Source: an uncultured Prevotella sp. (GTDB lineage: Bacteria; Bacteroidota; Bacteroidia; Bacteroidales; Bacteroidaceae). Taken from it: a stretch of 35,139 nt of DNA. Shown here piece by piece: positions 33,900-35,139 of this stretch (position 1 is its first letter; each line of letters begins with the position of its first letter). The notes below the pieces were generated by a model. The model saw nothing but the letters and a program-made list of their open reading frames with translations, ran no database searches and had not been told where the DNA came from. The stretch spans positions 1 to 35,139 of the forward strand of contig USDT01000029.1 in NCBI GenBank assembly GCA_900553465.1, in the 5' to 3' direction. Made by a program: the position numbers and the translations under genes.

Positions 33900-34442
33900 A
33901 TGAAGATTATCTATTTATTTTCTATCAGCTCCCTGCTTATGATAGCTGGGATAAAAGCGAGTGCTCAGGAAGTAAAATCTGTGAAACCGTTTGAAGTTGA
34001 GATATCGGCAGGTGGTACTTACGGTATTGACAAGTATGTAGGCAAAAAACGGGTAGGTCCTGCTTTTGCCATTGAAGGCAGATATAATTTCCCACAAAAT
34101 CCAATGGATTTAGGTTTGGAAATATATGCCGGAAGTACAGCAAGAAAGTATGAAGGTTCAAACCTGTCAAACAGAATTATATCACTATCTGCTTATTCAG
34201 ACTATAATTTTAATAGAGGGAAGAATTTTTCACCATTTATCGGAGTAGGTGTTGGTGTTGCATCTTGTAAGGTAGTCCAAGGTTATTATGGAAACGATGC
34301 GGTTAAAGCAATATTTACACCACGTATTGGTATTGAAATGTTTAATCATTTTAGACTAACAGCCTATTCTAAATTAGGTTACAGAGGTTATAATAATTTT
34401 GGAATTTCTGTAGGATACGCATTTGGTGGTGGCAGAAAATAG
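33900..34442 (+). CDS. Small outer-membrane beta-barrel protein
   Basis: The 180-residue protein starts with a signal peptide (MKIIYLFSISSLLMIAGIKASA, cleavage probably after ASA at residue 22). The remainder has alternating hydrophobic and polar residues in short strands with glycine and aromatic positions, ending in RGYNNFGISVGYAFGGGRK, as in eight-stranded outer-membrane barrel proteins (OMP_b-brl type). Function is unknown; such proteins may be structural or adhesive. The gene and its flanks are AT-rich and differ from the adjacent frd operon, suggesting a separate origin. It stands alone: the terminator of frdB is upstream and a repeat element is downstream. Confidence 0.8.
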   Translation: MKIIYLFSISSLLMIAGIKASAQEVKSVKPFEVEISAGGTYGIDKYVGKKRVGPAFAIEGRYNFPQNPMDLGLEIYAGSTARKYEGSNLSNRIISLSAYSDYNFNRGKNFSPFIGVGVGVASCKVVQGYYGNDAVKAIFTPRIGIEMFNHFRLTAYSKLGYRGYNNFGISVGYAFGGGRK

Positions 34443-34577
34443 ATTCATTCATAATGACAGATGACCTTAAAATTACGTGACTCCGGTATAAGAAAACGCA
34501 TATAGAAATTGGCGATCTTACAAATATTTATGCATTCTTATTGCTGAAAATCAAATAATTACAAACAATATAAGTGA

Positions 34578-34686
34578 TGATTACCAAGGATGTAGTTACG
34601 GAATTTTCTGTACCCTTGATGAATCTGATAAGAAAATCTGCATCTGCCATCACCGGTCAATGCCTGCATTCTTTTGAAAGTTGATG
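34578..34686 (+). pseudogene. Possible remnant of a transposase N-terminus
   Basis: A frame from ATG 34578 reads MITKDVVTEFSVPLMN, then drifts; the +1 frame over its middle reads FCTLDESDKKI. Joined, VVTE-FCTLDESDK resembles the start of some Bacteroidales transposases (a VTEIFCxxDEF pattern that I associate with IS982-like elements). The match is short and needs a frameshift, so it is only a suggestion. Confidence 0.2.
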
Positions 34687-34713
34687 CCGGAATACTTTCC
34701 TGAAGAATACAGT

Positions 34714-35139
34714 ATGGGCAACTTTAAAATTGTAACCGGATTCTGATTTTCAGGTCTGAGTTTTCAGTTCTACCCCGAAAAATAAGCGAGAATTTGCGGG
34801 CCGCCTCTACTTCGGACGCAAATTCTCGAATTATGAGAGGCTGATATAAAATATTGAATATCAGCAGCTTGTGTTTAAAGGATATTCTATTGCCCTGCGA
34901 TAAGCACCGTTTCAGCATGCGATCAAGCCCGTTTCGGGGGCTGAAATGCACCAAACCACACCATGATATAGGCTGAATCAGACCATGAAACGGGCATTAT
35001 CGGAATGTCATTTGAACTGTCCGGCACTACATTACAGGGTATATGACACTGCCGTACAGACAGAAACAGCCTTTATAACCCTTGATTTAACATTTCTTTA
35101 CATCTCTTTCGCGAATTTATTTTGTCAAAAAAAAGTCAA
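34714..35139 (+). repeat. 426-bp intergenic element with 22-bp array (copy 6), reaching the window edge
   Basis: Collinear with 2893-3318 over its whole visible length. The leader hairpin arms are CGAGAATTTGCG (34787-34798) and CGCAAATTCTCG (34817-34828). Both arms differ from copy 2 in a compensating manner. Five 22-bp units start at 34899, 34921, 34943, 34965 and 34987. The AT-rich tail ends with TTTTGTCAAAAAAAAGTCAA at the last base of the window, so the true end may lie beyond it. The first 33 bases read MGNFKIVTGF-stop, as they nearly do in copy 2. Confidence 0.85.

Noticed and set aside
1648..35008. 22-bp arrays as CRISPR arrays
   Set aside because: Units abut with no unique spacers, vary from copy to copy, and there are no cas genes in the window.
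1..35139. tRNA, rRNA or riboswitch genes
   Set aside because: I looked for cloverleaf-like or known leader patterns in the intergenic regions and saw none that I could support.

Overview
The window looks like a Bacteroidales chromosome segment, probably Prevotellaceae. Evidence: candidate promoters carry the Bacteroidetes -7 element TAnnTTTG, there is a frdCAB-type fumarate reductase, a family GH127 lipoprotein, and the gene order mnmG-apt-uvrC-dtd-mazG-deoC, which I recall as common in this order. Coding DNA is moderately GC-rich, with AT-rich patches at both ends (about 1-1640 and 33650-34700).

Layout. 36-1087: a DpnII-type Dam methyltransferase whose overlapping restriction gene is cut to 33 codons. 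1875-2519: unrecognised protein. 3656-8370: mutS, a membrane/cytidylate-kinase fusion and a GNAT acetyltransferase, closed by a perfect terminator hairpin. 8474-10957: GH127 lipoprotein. 12076-13392: a Fic protein bracketed by two near-identical 38-bp hairpins. 13529-16870: lgt, ychF and an M50-like membrane metalloprotease. 17236-19998 and 20200-21177: divergent polA and a polyprenyl diphosphate synthase. 21525-23398: deoC, mazG-like, dtd. 24543-29450: uvrC, apt, mnmG, with two parS-like sites around apt. 29662-33148: frdCAB. 33900-34442: small outer-membrane barrel protein.

Most genes are housekeeping: DNA repair and replication (mutS, polA, uvrC), tRNA quality control and modification (dtd, mnmG), purine and deoxynucleoside salvage (apt, deoC, mazG-like), lipoprotein and isoprenoid synthesis (lgt, prenyl synthase), and anaerobic respiration (frdCAB).

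The most unusual content is intergenic. Six arrays of degenerate units repeat with a 22-bp pitch (near 1650, 3080, 11380, 21300, 24230 and 34900). Each unit is built on a 15-bp dyad, GAWAYGGSCYRTWTC, plus a 7-bp spacer. Two arrays sit in elements (2893-3318 and 34714-35139) that align over 426 bp with no net length change: a leader with a hairpin whose arms covary, then the array, then an AT-rich tail. An inverted relative lies at 11235-11644 and a partial one at 24228-24473. No transposase is present nearby. From memory, the layout recalls the BrickBuilt MITEs of Porphyromonas gingivalis, but the units and leader here look like a distinct family.
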